From contig CAZIAK010000011.1 of NCBI GenBank assembly GCA_964537035.1, forward strand, positions 1-64,000: a stretch of 64,000 nt of DNA, given 5' to 3'. Within the stretch, counting starts at the first letter, position 1. Every line of letters begins with the position of its first letter. Shown one piece after another: positions 53,106-61,591 of the stretch. The notes beneath the pieces are model-generated. The model made no database searches. It saw only the letters and a list, made by a program, of their open reading frames with translations, and had not been told where the DNA came from. The stretch is from CAZIAK01 sp964537035. GTDB taxonomy: Bacteria > Planctomycetota > B15-G4. The position numbers were made by a program, and so were the translations under genes.

Positions 53106-54779
53106 ATGGCCGACCGCCCGTACACGCCCGTCAAGGCTCCCCACGGCACCGAACTCTCGTGCAAGAGCTGGCTCACCGAAGCCCCTCTGCGCATGTTGAT
53201 GAACAACCTCGACCCCGAGGTGGCCGAAGACCCTGAGCGGCTGGTGATCTACGGAGGCTCGGGCAAGGCGGCCCGCACCTGGAACGACTACGACACCATC
53301 GTCGCTACCCTGCGCGAGCTCGAAGACGACGAGACCCTGCTGATGCAGTCGGGCCGGGCGGTGGGCGTGTTCAAGACCCACGCCGACGCCCCGCGCGTGC
53401 TCATCGCCAACAGCAACCTGGTGCCCAAGTGGGCGACCTGGGAGCACTTCAACGAGCTCGAGGCCCAGGGTCTGACCATGTTCGGCCAGATGACCGCGGG
53501 TTCGTGGATCTACATCGGCAGCCAGGGCATCGTTCAGGGCACCTATGAAACGTTCGTGGCCGCGGGCGACAAGCACTTCGGCGGTAGCCTTGAGGGACGC
53601 TTGGTGGTGAGCGGCGGGCTCGGCGGCATGGGTGGCGCCCAGCCTCTGGCGGCGGTCATGGCCGGCGCGACTTTCCTGGCGGCGGACATCGACCCGGCCC
53701 GGATCGAGAAGCGGCTGAGCACTCGCTACATCGACCTGATGACCGACGACATGGGCAAGGCCATCGACACCGCCATGGACTGGAAGGCGTCCGGGGTGGC
53801 CAAGTCGGTGGGTTGGGTCGGCAATCAGGTCGACCTGCTGGCCGGGCTCATCGAGCGGGGCATCGTCCCCGATGTGCTCACCGACCAGACCAGCGCCCAT
53901 GATCCGGTCGACGGCTACGTGCCGGTGGGGCTGACCTTCGCCGAAGCCGAAGCGCTCCGTGCCTCTGACCGCGACGGCTATCGCGAGCGCTCCCTGGCCA
54001 CCATGGTCACCCACATCGCCCACATGCGCGCTCTGCAGGACAAGGGCGCGATCACCTTCGACTACGGCAACAACCTGCGCGGCTTCGCCACCGAGGCGGG
54101 CTCGACGGACGCCTTTCTGATCCCGGGCTTCGTGCCCGAGTACATCCGCCCCCTCTTCTGTGAGGGCAAGGGGCCGTTCCGCTGGGCGGCGCTCTCAGGC
54201 GACCCGGCCGACATCGCGGCCACGGATGAAGCCGTGCTGCGCCTGTTCCCCGAGGACAAGCCCCTCGCTCGCTGGATCAGGATGGCTCAGGAGCGCATCG
54301 CCTATCAGGGCCTGCCCTGTCGCATCTGCTGGCTGGGCTACGGCGAGCGGGCCAAGCTGGGCCTGGAGATCAACCGCATGGTGGCGGACGGCAGGATCAG
54401 CGCGCCCATCGCCATCGGTCGCGATCACCTCGACTGCGGTTCCGTGGCCTCGCCGAACCGCGAGACCGAGGGCATGAAAGACGGCACGGACGCCGTGTCC
54501 GACTGGCCTTTGTTGAATGCCCTGCTGAACACGGCCTCAGGGGCGACCTGGGTGAGCTTTCACCACGGCGGCGGCGTGGGCATGGGCTACAGCCAGCACG
54601 CAGGGCAGGTCGTGGTGGCTGACGGCAGCGAGGCAGCGGCCCGGCGGCTCGAGCGGGTGCTGACCAACGATCCGGGCACGGGCGTCATGCGCCACGCCCA
54701 CGCGGGCTACGACTCTGCGATCAGTTGCGCCCGGGAGCGGGGCATGAACCTGCCAGGTGTGACCGACTCAGCGGGCTGA
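53106..54779 (+). CDS. hutU: Urocanate hydratase
   Basis: Converts urocanate to 4-imidazolone-5-propionate with tightly bound NAD+, the second step of histidine degradation. At 557 aa the length is normal. The NAD+ site GGLGGMGGAQP, the loop DQTSAHDP and the C-terminal motif GRDHLDCGSVASP, which holds the active-site Cys, are all present. ATG 53106 gives the usual N-terminus. hutI and the later steps are not in the window. Confidence 0.96.
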   Translation: MADRPYTPVKAPHGTELSCKSWLTEAPLRMLMNNLDPEVAEDPERLVIYGGSGKAARTWNDYDTIVATLRELEDDETLLMQSGRAVGVFKTHADAPRVLIANSNLVPKWATWEHFNELEAQGLTMFGQMTAGSWIYIGSQGIVQGTYETFVAAGDKHFGGSLEGRLVVSGGLGGMGGAQPLAAVMAGATFLAADIDPARIEKRLSTRYIDLMTDDMGKAIDTAMDWKASGVAKSVGWVGNQVDLLAGLIERGIVPDVLTDQTSAHDPVDGYVPVGLTFAEAEALRASDRDGYRERSLATMVTHIAHMRALQDKGAITFDYGNNLRGFATEAGSTDAFLIPGFVPEYIRPLFCEGKGPFRWAALSGDPADIAATDEAVLRLFPEDKPLARWIRMAQERIAYQGLPCRICWLGYGERAKLGLEINRMVADGRISAPIAIGRDHLDCGSVASPNRETEGMKDGTDAVSDWPLLNALLNTASGATWVSFHHGGGVGMGYSQHAGQVVVADGSEAAARRLERVLTNDPGTGVMRHAHAGYDSAISCARERGMNLPGVTDSAG

Positions 54780-54802
54780 GCGGAAGAGCCGGGCAGCGCC
54801 CA

Positions 54803-55678
54803 TCACTGCGCCGTCTCACCTCTGACCACCAAACACTGTGCAGGGATGAGCAGCGCGTCGTCCTGCTCGTAGCCGCTCATGCGCTCGGCCACGAGCCGAT
54901 GGGCCTCTGCCTGGTCAGCATCAGAGAGCCGCTCGAAACGTTCCGCCAGGGGGTTTGACCGAGCGAGCTGACGGGCCAGGAACTGCTCCGAGCTCGTGTC
55001 TTCGTGAACCATGTGGAAGTCGTGAGCCGTCCCTTGCACCTGGACGAACCCTGCTGCGGTGAGCTGACCCGCGAGGTTTCCGGGCTCGGCCAGCTCGAAC
55101 ACGGTCGCCGTCTGCTCATCGCCTGACGGCACGGGGGAGCCCAGGTCGGTGAGGATGCCGGACGCACAGGTGAAGTACGGGTTGAACCGGGCCTCTGCCC
55201 AGACCACGAAGACCACCCTGCCTCCGGGCACCAGGGCTCTGGAGACCCGGGCCAGGACCTCGGGCAGATCGGCGAAGAACATGGCTCCGAAGCGACAGCA
55301 GGCTCCATCGAAGCTCGCTGGGGGCAGCCTCAGTTCTTGGGCCGGGCAGACCAGGGTCTCCAGCCAGTCGAGACCCGCCGCCCGCGCACGCTGGTGCAAC
55401 GCAGCCACCATGGGAGCCACGGCGTCTGTGGACAGCACCCGTCCCTCGGCGCCGACGCTCTTGGCCAGGGATAGCGACGGGTCGCCCGGACCACAGGCCA
55501 GATCGAGGAGGCTCTCACGCGGCAGGGGGCGGAGTGCCGATATCAACGAGTCAGTGGCCCCCTGGGTCATGAAAGCGATGTCATCTGCGTCGTCGACCCA
55601 GGTCGCCGCTGCTTGCTCCCAGCGAGCTTGCTCGGCCTCATCTGAGCGAGGGCTATGGGGGCTTGGTTTGCTTGGCAC
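54803..55678 (-). CDS. SAM-dependent methyltransferase (class I)
   Basis: A 291-aa protein with the class I motif LLDLACGPGDPSLSLA (motif I) and a motif II/III region SFDGACCRFGAMFFAD. The architecture resembles UbiE/Methyltransf_11 enzymes. The start is GTG 55678, supported by AGGAGG (complement of 55683-55688) 4 nt upstream. The substrate is unknown. It is divergent from the peroxidase across an AT-rich 244-bp spacer and convergent with hutU. Confidence 0.85.
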   Translation of the reverse strand: MPSKPSPHSPRSDEAEQARWEQAAATWVDDADDIAFMTQGATDSLISALRPLPRESLLDLACGPGDPSLSLAKSVGAEGRVLSTDAVAPMVAALHQRARAAGLDWLETLVCPAQELRLPPASFDGACCRFGAMFFADLPEVLARVSRALVPGGRVVFVVWAEARFNPYFTCASGILTDLGSPVPSGDEQTATVFELAEPGNLAGQLTAAGFVQVQGTAHDFHMVHEDTSSEQFLARQLARSNPLAERFERLSDADQAEAHRLVAERMSGYEQDDALLIPAQCLVVRGETAQ

Positions 55679-55769
55679 GGTCCCTCCTGGGGCTGTGATT
55701 ATTCAGACAATGTTTATTGATGGATCGTAAGCTATTGCAGGCACTGTGTTTATGAAGCGTGCCTATGCA

Positions 55770-55799
55770 TTGACAGTACTTCTAATCTCAAGGTAGACT
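55770..55799 (+). promoter_or_regulatory. Sigma70-type promoter of the peroxidase gene
   Basis: A perfect TTGACA (55770-55775), 18 nt, then TAGACT (55794-55799). It lies in an AT-rich island 124 bp upstream of the peroxidase ATG, which implies a leader of about 115 nt. This is the best promoter match in the window. Confidence 0.65.
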
Positions 55800-55922
55800 C
55801 CTTGGCGGATGCTCCCGAAGTGTCGGGAAACTGCCACCTATGCCGCTCCGCGCGGCGCATCCGCCGCATCACCTGTCTCTCTGCCTTCCTACCAGTTCCT
55901 GCTCGCGAAAAAAGAGGTCCGC

Positions 55923-57581
55923 ATGGTTTCCCTTCGTTTCCGTAACAGCATCGCCTTCGCTGCGCTGCTCGCCCTTGGGGGCTTGAACAGCAGCGCCGCC
56001 GCCCAGGCCGACGCGCCAATGCCCAATCCGCCCGAGTTCCCGTTCGAGAACCCGATGCTTGTGGACCAGGATGTCCTGGGCAAGTTCCTGTTCTGGGAAG
56101 AGCAGATGAGCGGCGACAACACCATGGCCTGTGGCACCTGCCACATCCACGAAGCTGGCGGCTCTGACCCCCGCTCGGTGTCGACGATCAACCCGGGCCC
56201 CGACGGCCTGTTCAACACGGCTGACGACATCCATGGTTCTCAGGGCGTCGTGCGCTTCGACAACAGCAAGGTCTTCGTCGACGGCGGCCTCTTCGGGCAC
56301 AACGCCCAGGTCACGGGCCGCAAGACGCCCACGGCCATCAACTCGGTCTACTTCAACGACCTCTTCTGGGATGGCCGCGCCACCCAGGCCTTCACCGACC
56401 CTCAGTCGGGCCTGGTCGAGATCGCCTACCTGGGCGCCCTCGAAAGCCAGGCTGTAGGCCCCCCGCTCTCTGACGTTGAGATGAGCACGGTCGGTCGCAG
56501 CTGGGACGACATCGTCGACAAGCTGACCATCGCCACCCCGGGCAAGTTGATGGTCAACATGCCCCCCGAGATGGCCGACTTCCTGGCGGACAACCCCACC
56601 TACCCCGACATGTTCAACGCGGTCTACGGTGACCCCACCCTGAGCAGCCGGGCCATCGCCTTCGCCATCGCCAACTACGAGCGCACCCTGATCTCCGATG
56701 AGACCGTCCTCGACGATTTCCTCCTCGGCATCATTCCTGTGTTCCCGGCGGGGCCCTTGTCTGACGGCTTCGACCTCTTCCAGGGCGACGCCAACTGCGC
56801 TTCCTGCCACACCCTGCCGTTCACCATGGACAACGACTACCACAACATCGGCGTCCGTCCCGACGCTGAAGATGCTGGTCGCATGGACACCACCGGCTTG
56901 CCCGGCGACCTGGCTCGGTTCAAGACGCCGAACATCCGCAACGCCAAGCTGCGCCTTCCGTTGTTCCACAACGGTGGCAAGAACTCGGTCCAGGACGTGA
57001 TCCAGTTCTACAGCGATGGTGGCGACTTCCCCGGGCCCAACCTCGACAGCGAGCTGCTGGTGCTCAACTTGACCACCCAGGAGATCTCTGACCTGACGGC
57101 TCTGGTCGAGGACGGCATGACGGACGCCCGGGTCGAGTTCGGTACCTTCCCGTTCAGCCGGCCCATGCTGACCAGTGAGTTCCCCTCACTGAACAGCACC
57201 TACGGTGTGGTGAGTGGTGCTGGCACGGTTCTCGGTCACCAGCCCGCCTTCCCGGGCAACGCTGACTTCACCATGGGTGTGGCCGACGCCACCGCCAACG
57301 CCCCGGCGCTGATGCTGGTGAGCTTCCTGCCTGACATGGGTGGCACGATCTTCCCCGACCCCCGTTTCCCCGTGCCGGTCAACCTGGACCTGAACACGCT
57401 GGTCCTGGACTTCGCCACGTCGACGGATGCTGATGGCTACGCCAGCTTCAACCTGCCCATCTCGGGCAACCCGGTGCTGTCCGGCCTGAAGTTCTACTCG
57501 CAGTGGTTCATCTTCGATGCGGCCGCCATGGCCACCGGCGGTGTCTACGGCACCGACGGACTGGAAGTCGAGATCCTCTGA
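55923..57581 (+). CDS. Di-haem cytochrome c peroxidase family protein (CCP/MauG)
   Basis: A 552-aa periplasmic or secreted protein; a signal peptide ends near SSAAAQA (residue 29). Haem-binding motifs are CGTCH (Cys70-His74) and CASCH (Cys292-His296), the usual CCP/MauG pair. KTPTAINSVYFNDLFWDGRA and RFKTPNIRNAKLRLP are family segments. The last ~110 residues are an extra beta-domain similar in style to the C-terminus of the SBBP protein at 2974. CCPs reduce peroxide, while MauG-like forms oxidise protein residues; the sequence does not decide. A terminator follows. Confidence 0.9.
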   Translation: MVSLRFRNSIAFAALLALGGLNSSAAAQADAPMPNPPEFPFENPMLVDQDVLGKFLFWEEQMSGDNTMACGTCHIHEAGGSDPRSVSTINPGPDGLFNTADDIHGSQGVVRFDNSKVFVDGGLFGHNAQVTGRKTPTAINSVYFNDLFWDGRATQAFTDPQSGLVEIAYLGALESQAVGPPLSDVEMSTVGRSWDDIVDKLTIATPGKLMVNMPPEMADFLADNPTYPDMFNAVYGDPTLSSRAIAFAIANYERTLISDETVLDDFLLGIIPVFPAGPLSDGFDLFQGDANCASCHTLPFTMDNDYHNIGVRPDAEDAGRMDTTGLPGDLARFKTPNIRNAKLRLPLFHNGGKNSVQDVIQFYSDGGDFPGPNLDSELLVLNLTTQEISDLTALVEDGMTDARVEFGTFPFSRPMLTSEFPSLNSTYGVVSGAGTVLGHQPAFPGNADFTMGVADATANAPALMLVSFLPDMGGTIFPDPRFPVPVNLDLNTLVLDFATSTDADGYASFNLPISGNPVLSGLKFYSQWFIFDAAAMATGGVYGTDGLEVEIL

Positions 57582-57619
57582 GGACTCGTCTACCCACCAG
57601 CAGAACCTGCTGCAAATCA

Positions 57620-57661
57620 CGGCGGGCGTCTCGGCAAGGTGCCGGGGCGCCCGCCGGTTTT
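57620..57661 (+). terminator. Rho-independent-type terminator after the peroxidase gene
   Basis: A 9-bp perfect stem CGGCGGGCG (57620-57628) / CGCCCGCCG (57648-57656), with an inner CGGC/GCCG pair, followed by GTTTT (57657-57661). It lies 38 bp after the stop. The rest of the gap to 57837 holds no feature I can support. Confidence 0.75.
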
Positions 57662-57837
57662 GTGCCAACAGGTCCGCACCGATTGGGGTGCGCCGGGCCG
57701 CCCCCCTCGATCGTGGAACGGCGGTGACTGTTGCCTCTGGGGGTTCTCTTTTCTGGATTCCGCGCGCTGTGAGGGGCTCTGCTCCTTGCGCTTGCCGTGC
57801 AGAGGAGCCGGGCTGCTGTGGTCTGCAGGGTGAGGCG

Positions 57838-59451
57838 TCAGCCGTCGTCGGCGCAGGGGGCGGCGCGGGTGCTGTCGGGGCGCTTGATGGAGCCGCCGGT
57901 GCCTACGTAGCCGAGCTGTTTCAGCGCTTCGAGCTCTTTGCTGTCGTGGGTGCCGGCGGCGAACCCGCCCTGATGCCTGGGGTCGACCAGGAAGCGCTGG
58001 AGGGCCTTGAAGTGGGGGCGGAAGATCTCGGGCAGGGCCGCTCCCGTGCTGCGATCCTCCTTTGAGAAGGTGATGCCGCTGAGCAGGTTCACCTGTTCGT
58101 AGGGGTCGGCGACCAGGTCGTAGCCTTCGATGCAGTCGATCTCGAAGCCCACGTTCTCTGGCACGGTGGCTCCGTAGTAGGGCGGCTTCTTCGGCCAGAT
58201 GTGCTGGTCGTTCCAGATCAGCTTGTGCTTGCCGTCACTGACCGCGTAGATGTAGTCCTGCCACTCGACGATGGCGAAGGGTGCGGGCGGTGTGTCGGTG
58301 GTGCCCTCTGCCAGGGCACGCAGAGACGCCCCTTCCATGTCGCTGGCCGCTTCAGGCAGATCGAGCAGGTCGAGAAGGGTCGGGGCCACGTCGATGTGCC
58401 GGCTCACCGCGGGGATGCGCTTGCCCATGGGCAGCCCTGGTCCGGCCATGATCAGGGGCACGGTGACCGTGCCGTCGTAGATCGACGCGCCGTGAAAGAA
58501 GTAGCGGTTGTGGTCGAACAGCTCTTCGCCGTGGTCTGAAGTGAACACGATGTAGGTGTTCTCCCGCTCGCCCAGCTGCTCGAGGCGGGCCAGGATCGTG
58601 CCCATGCGGTCATCGGTGGCGCGCACCGTGCTGTCGTAAAGGCCATTGATCCGGGTGAGTTCAGCGGCGGGAATGTTGCGCTGACCCAGGGTGATGTCGC
58701 CCAGGTGTTGGCCCAGGGCCGGGCCCGACTTGTCCCCTGGCGCTCGCAAGACCTCGGGGACGGCCTGGTTGCTGGGCCCATACATGTGGGTGTAGTTGGG
58801 CGGAGGATTGTAGGGCTTGTGCACGTCGTAGAAGTGCACCCACAGGGCGAAGGGCTTGTCGGTGTCGACCTGGTTGAGATAGTCGAGGGCCGCGAACTGC
58901 ACCCGCTCATCCCAGATGCGCTGGAAGCGGCTCTCGCGGGTGCCGCCCTCTTGGCGTCGCTTGCCCTGGAAACCGTCGGACTTCACGTCGGCGCCTCGGG
59001 CGATCCACGACTCGACCCGGTCGTTGGGGTCATCCACGACGAAGTTCGCGATGAAGACACCGGTCTGGTAGCCCGCGTCTTGCAGATGCTCGAAAAGGGT
59101 GCGGTGCTCTTCTGGGAGGGGGAAACGATTCTCCCGTAGGCCCGTGGTGATGGGGTACTTGCCGGTGATCAGTGACGACAGCGACGGGTGGGTCTGTCCC
59201 CGAGGCGCGTAGTTCTTCTCGAACAGCACACCCCTCGCGGCGAGCTCGTCGATCTGGGGGGTGGGGCTGTCCTGCCAGCGGTTGTTGCCGTAGGCGCCGA
59301 CGTGGTCCGCCCGCAGCGTGTCGAAGGAGATGATCACCAGGTTGGCGTCGCTGGGCGGCGTGGGGCCGCCGCAGCTGAGGGCCACGAAGGCGGCGAGCAG
59401 GCCTTGCCTCAGGGGCATGGCAGCGCGAGCGGCAACGACGGGGCGAGACAT
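57838..59451 (-). CDS. Sulfatase-like lipoprotein (Thr at nucleophile position)
   Basis: A 537-aa exported member of the alkaline phosphatase superfamily. The N-terminal signal ends in a lipobox-like ALSC. VIISFDTLRADHVGAYG and FTSDHGEELFDH are the metal motifs. At the nucleophile the sequence is GQTHPSLSSLITG, where Thr replaces the Cys/Ser needed for formylglycine. The overall layout is that of arylsulfatases, so it may be a Thr-using hydrolase or transferase. It has its own unit; the Lon-domain gene lies 133 bp upstream in the same direction. Confidence 0.85.
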   Translation of the reverse strand: MSRPVVAARAAMPLRQGLLAAFVALSCGGPTPPSDANLVIISFDTLRADHVGAYGNNRWQDSPTPQIDELAARGVLFEKNYAPRGQTHPSLSSLITGKYPITTGLRENRFPLPEEHRTLFEHLQDAGYQTGVFIANFVVDDPNDRVESWIARGADVKSDGFQGKRRQEGGTRESRFQRIWDERVQFAALDYLNQVDTDKPFALWVHFYDVHKPYNPPPNYTHMYGPSNQAVPEVLRAPGDKSGPALGQHLGDITLGQRNIPAAELTRINGLYDSTVRATDDRMGTILARLEQLGERENTYIVFTSDHGEELFDHNRYFFHGASIYDGTVTVPLIMAGPGLPMGKRIPAVSRHIDVAPTLLDLLDLPEAASDMEGASLRALAEGTTDTPPAPFAIVEWQDYIYAVSDGKHKLIWNDQHIWPKKPPYYGATVPENVGFEIDCIEGYDLVADPYEQVNLLSGITFSKEDRSTGAALPEIFRPHFKALQRFLVDPRHQGGFAAGTHDSKELEALKQLGYVGTGGSIKRPDSTRAAPCADDG

Positions 59452-59584
59452 GACGGGGCTCCCTGAGGGCGCTGGGTGAGGTCAGCTGGCCATGGCTACG
59501 AGGCCGGCGATCGGTGGGTTTGAAGAGAGCGCGAGATGGCCGGCAACCTGTGCACCAAGCGCGGCAACACCGCTGCCATGGTTC

Positions 59585-60256
59585 TCACCGAGGGGCGTCC
59601 TGCAGCATCAACGGAAAGGCGTTGAGGGATGGGATGATCGAGACCATGCGCTCGGCGTGGGCCGGGTCGTCGAGAAGCCCCAGCAGGACATCGACGCGCT
59701 CGTGCAGCTCGATGGCCTGCATGATCGCCACCCGGGTCTGGGGGCTGAGATCAAGGGCGCCGGCGATGCGATCAGAGAGCTTGCCCACGTCGAGGGCGCA
59801 GGTCACGTCGTAGACCAGTGCAGAGTCGCCCTGGGTGCGCTGGGCCAGGCCCTGCAGCAAGTGGCGGCCAAGGCGAAACGCCTCTGCGGGATGATCGTCG
59901 CCCCCGTCCGTGTGCAGACGGACGGACGCACGGCGGAAGGGCGAGTGCTCCAGCTCTTCGCCGATGCTGCCCCGAGCCAGGCCGTGGAGCACGATGTCAG
60001 AGGTGCCGTCGTCGTTGAGCCGATCCCGCACCACTCGGCCAATGCCCACGACCCGGGCGATGGACGGGTTGCCGTGGTAGTCGAGCTCCCAGCCGGGCAG
60101 CAGGGTGGCGATGGCGATGAGCCCTTCTCCGTTGCGCACGGCCTCCATCATGGCCCGATAGCGGGGCTCGAAGATGCGCAGGGGCAGCAGCTCACCTGGG
60201 AGCAGGCTGCCGTCCGGCAGGGGAAACAGAGGCGCGTCGCCGAGAGGCAGGGTCAT
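59585..60256 (-). CDS. Lon N-terminal-domain protein
   Basis: A 223-aa stand-alone LON substrate-binding domain (ASPRV/PUA-like fold). Opening motif is LPLGDAPLFPLPDGSLLPGELLPLRIFEPRYRAMM, given here by its key residues FPLP, LPLRIFEPRYR. No ATPase or protease part is present. Such proteins may present substrates or bind partners. The fold is complete, so it is not a truncated lon. It starts 62 bp downstream of nth on the same strand. Confidence 0.88.
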   Translation of the reverse strand: MTLPLGDAPLFPLPDGSLLPGELLPLRIFEPRYRAMMEAVRNGEGLIAIATLLPGWELDYHGNPSIARVVGIGRVVRDRLNDDGTSDIVLHGLARGSIGEELEHSPFRRASVRLHTDGGDDHPAEAFRLGRHLLQGLAQRTQGDSALVYDVTCALDVGKLSDRIAGALDLSPQTRVAIMQAIELHERVDVLLGLLDDPAHAERMVSIIPSLNAFPLMLQDAPR

Positions 60257-60318
60257 GGGCCCAGCCTAACCCGCCGCATGCCAGAGTTGCTGTGACGAAT
60301 GCACAGACTCCGCGCCGA

Positions 60319-61020
60319 TCAGACGCCCTTCTGCGGGCAGTGAGGCGCCAGGAAACACTCGTCGCAGCGAGGCTTGCGCGCCGGACAGAGCGAGCGCCCG
60401 AGCATGATCAGTCTGTGGCTGAAGACGATCCACTGGTCTTGGGGGACCACGGCCATGAGGTCGCGCTCGATCATCACCGGGCTGTCTTCTCTGGTGAAGC
60501 CCAGTCGATTCGAGATCCGTTGCACGTGGGTGTCGACGACGACCCCGTCGGCCAGGCCGAAGCTCTCGCCGCGGACCACGTTGGCCGTCTTGCGGGCCAC
60601 ACCGGGCAGGCTCAGCAGCTCGTCCATGCCCCGGGGCACTTCGCTGTCGAAGCGCTCCACCAGCCCCCGGGCCATGCCGATGAGGTTCTTGGCCTTGTTG
60701 CGGAAGAAGCCGGTGGTGCGCACGAAGCCCTCGACCTCTTCTTGTTCGGCGGCGGCCAGGTCGGCCGGGCGAGGATAGCGGGCGAAGAGCGCGGGAGTGA
60801 CCAGGTTGACCCGCACGTCCGTGCACTGCGCGGAGAGAATCGTCGCTGCCAGCAGCTCGTAGGGGTTGGCGTGGTCGAGGGCGCACCTGGGGTGCGGGTC
60901 GTGCTCCGCCAGCAGGTCGAGGACGATGTCACGGCGGACAGGGTCCACCCGCAACCGTCGCCGAGCACGCTTCTTGGCCCCGGCCTTCTTGCGAGTCGCT
61001 TTCTTCTTCGCCGGGGTCAT
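60319..61020 (-). CDS. nth: Endonuclease III (DNA glycosylase/AP lyase)
   Basis: Removes oxidised pyrimidines and cuts the abasic site in base-excision repair. 233 aa. The helix-hairpin-helix is LLSLPGVARKTANVV with the catalytic Lys, and the catalytic Asp lies in VVDTHVQR. The [4Fe-4S] loop has the exact C-x6-C-x2-C-x5-C spacing (CPARKPRCDECFLAPHC). The first ~25 residues are an added Lys/Arg-rich tail that could aid DNA binding. Its ATG overlaps the pdxT stop (ATGA). Confidence 0.96.
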   Translation of the reverse strand: MTPAKKKATRKKAGAKKRARRRLRVDPVRRDIVLDLLAEHDPHPRCALDHANPYELLAATILSAQCTDVRVNLVTPALFARYPRPADLAAAEQEEVEGFVRTTGFFRNKAKNLIGMARGLVERFDSEVPRGMDELLSLPGVARKTANVVRGESFGLADGVVVDTHVQRISNRLGFTREDSPVMIERDLMAVVPQDQWIVFSHRLIMLGRSLCPARKPRCDECFLAPHCPQKGV

Positions 61021-61586
61021 GTCGTGCCGCTCTCCAGCACCCGCTTCAGCAGCCCGGTGTCCGGGGTCATCTCGGGATGAAACGTGGCGGCCCACACCGG
61101 GCCACTGCGCACGAGCACCGGGTCCTCACCGCGGCGCAAGAGCACCTCGACGCCCTTGCCCACCCGGCGGATGACCGGGGCGCGGATGAACACGGCCTCC
61201 GTGTGGCCCCAGGCCTCGTCGCCGTCCAGCTGCTCGATGCTGGAGTCTCGCTGGCGACCGTAGGCGTTGCGCTCGACGTCGATGTCGAGAATGCCCAGGC
61301 TCTCTTGAGCGGGCCCGGTCACCGCGCTGGCCAGCAAGATCGCCCCGGCGCAGGTCCCCAGCACCGGCTTGCCCGAGCGACAGAAGTCCCGCACCGGTTC
61401 GGTCAGCTCTTCAGTGCGCAGCAGCTTCACCATGGTGGACGACTCGCCGCCAGGCAGCAGCAAGGCGTCGCACTCGCGCAGCTCACTGGCCTGCCTGACC
61501 TCACGCACCGCGAGCCCGAGCGCCTCGGCCATGCGACCGTGGGCCCCGTAGTCGCCCTGCAGGGCCAGCACACCGACAGTCGTCAC
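61017..61586 (-). CDS. pdxT: Pyridoxal 5'-phosphate synthase glutaminase subunit
   Basis: Hydrolyses glutamine and feeds ammonia to PdxS for PLP synthesis. 189 aa, class I glutaminase. The triad is Cys79 in GTCAG, His170 and Glu172 in FHPEM. PGGESSTM is the oxyanion-strand motif. It lies 5 bp after pdxS and overlaps nth by 4 nt. Confidence 0.96.
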   Translation of the reverse strand: MTTVGVLALQGDYGAHGRMAEALGLAVREVRQASELRECDALLLPGGESSTMVKLLRTEELTEPVRDFCRSGKPVLGTCAGAILLASAVTGPAQESLGILDIDVERNAYGRQRDSSIEQLDGDEAWGHTEAVFIRAPVIRRVGKGVEVLLRRGEDPVLVRSGPVWAATFHPEMTPDTGLLKRVLESGTT

Positions 61587-61591
61587 GGAGA

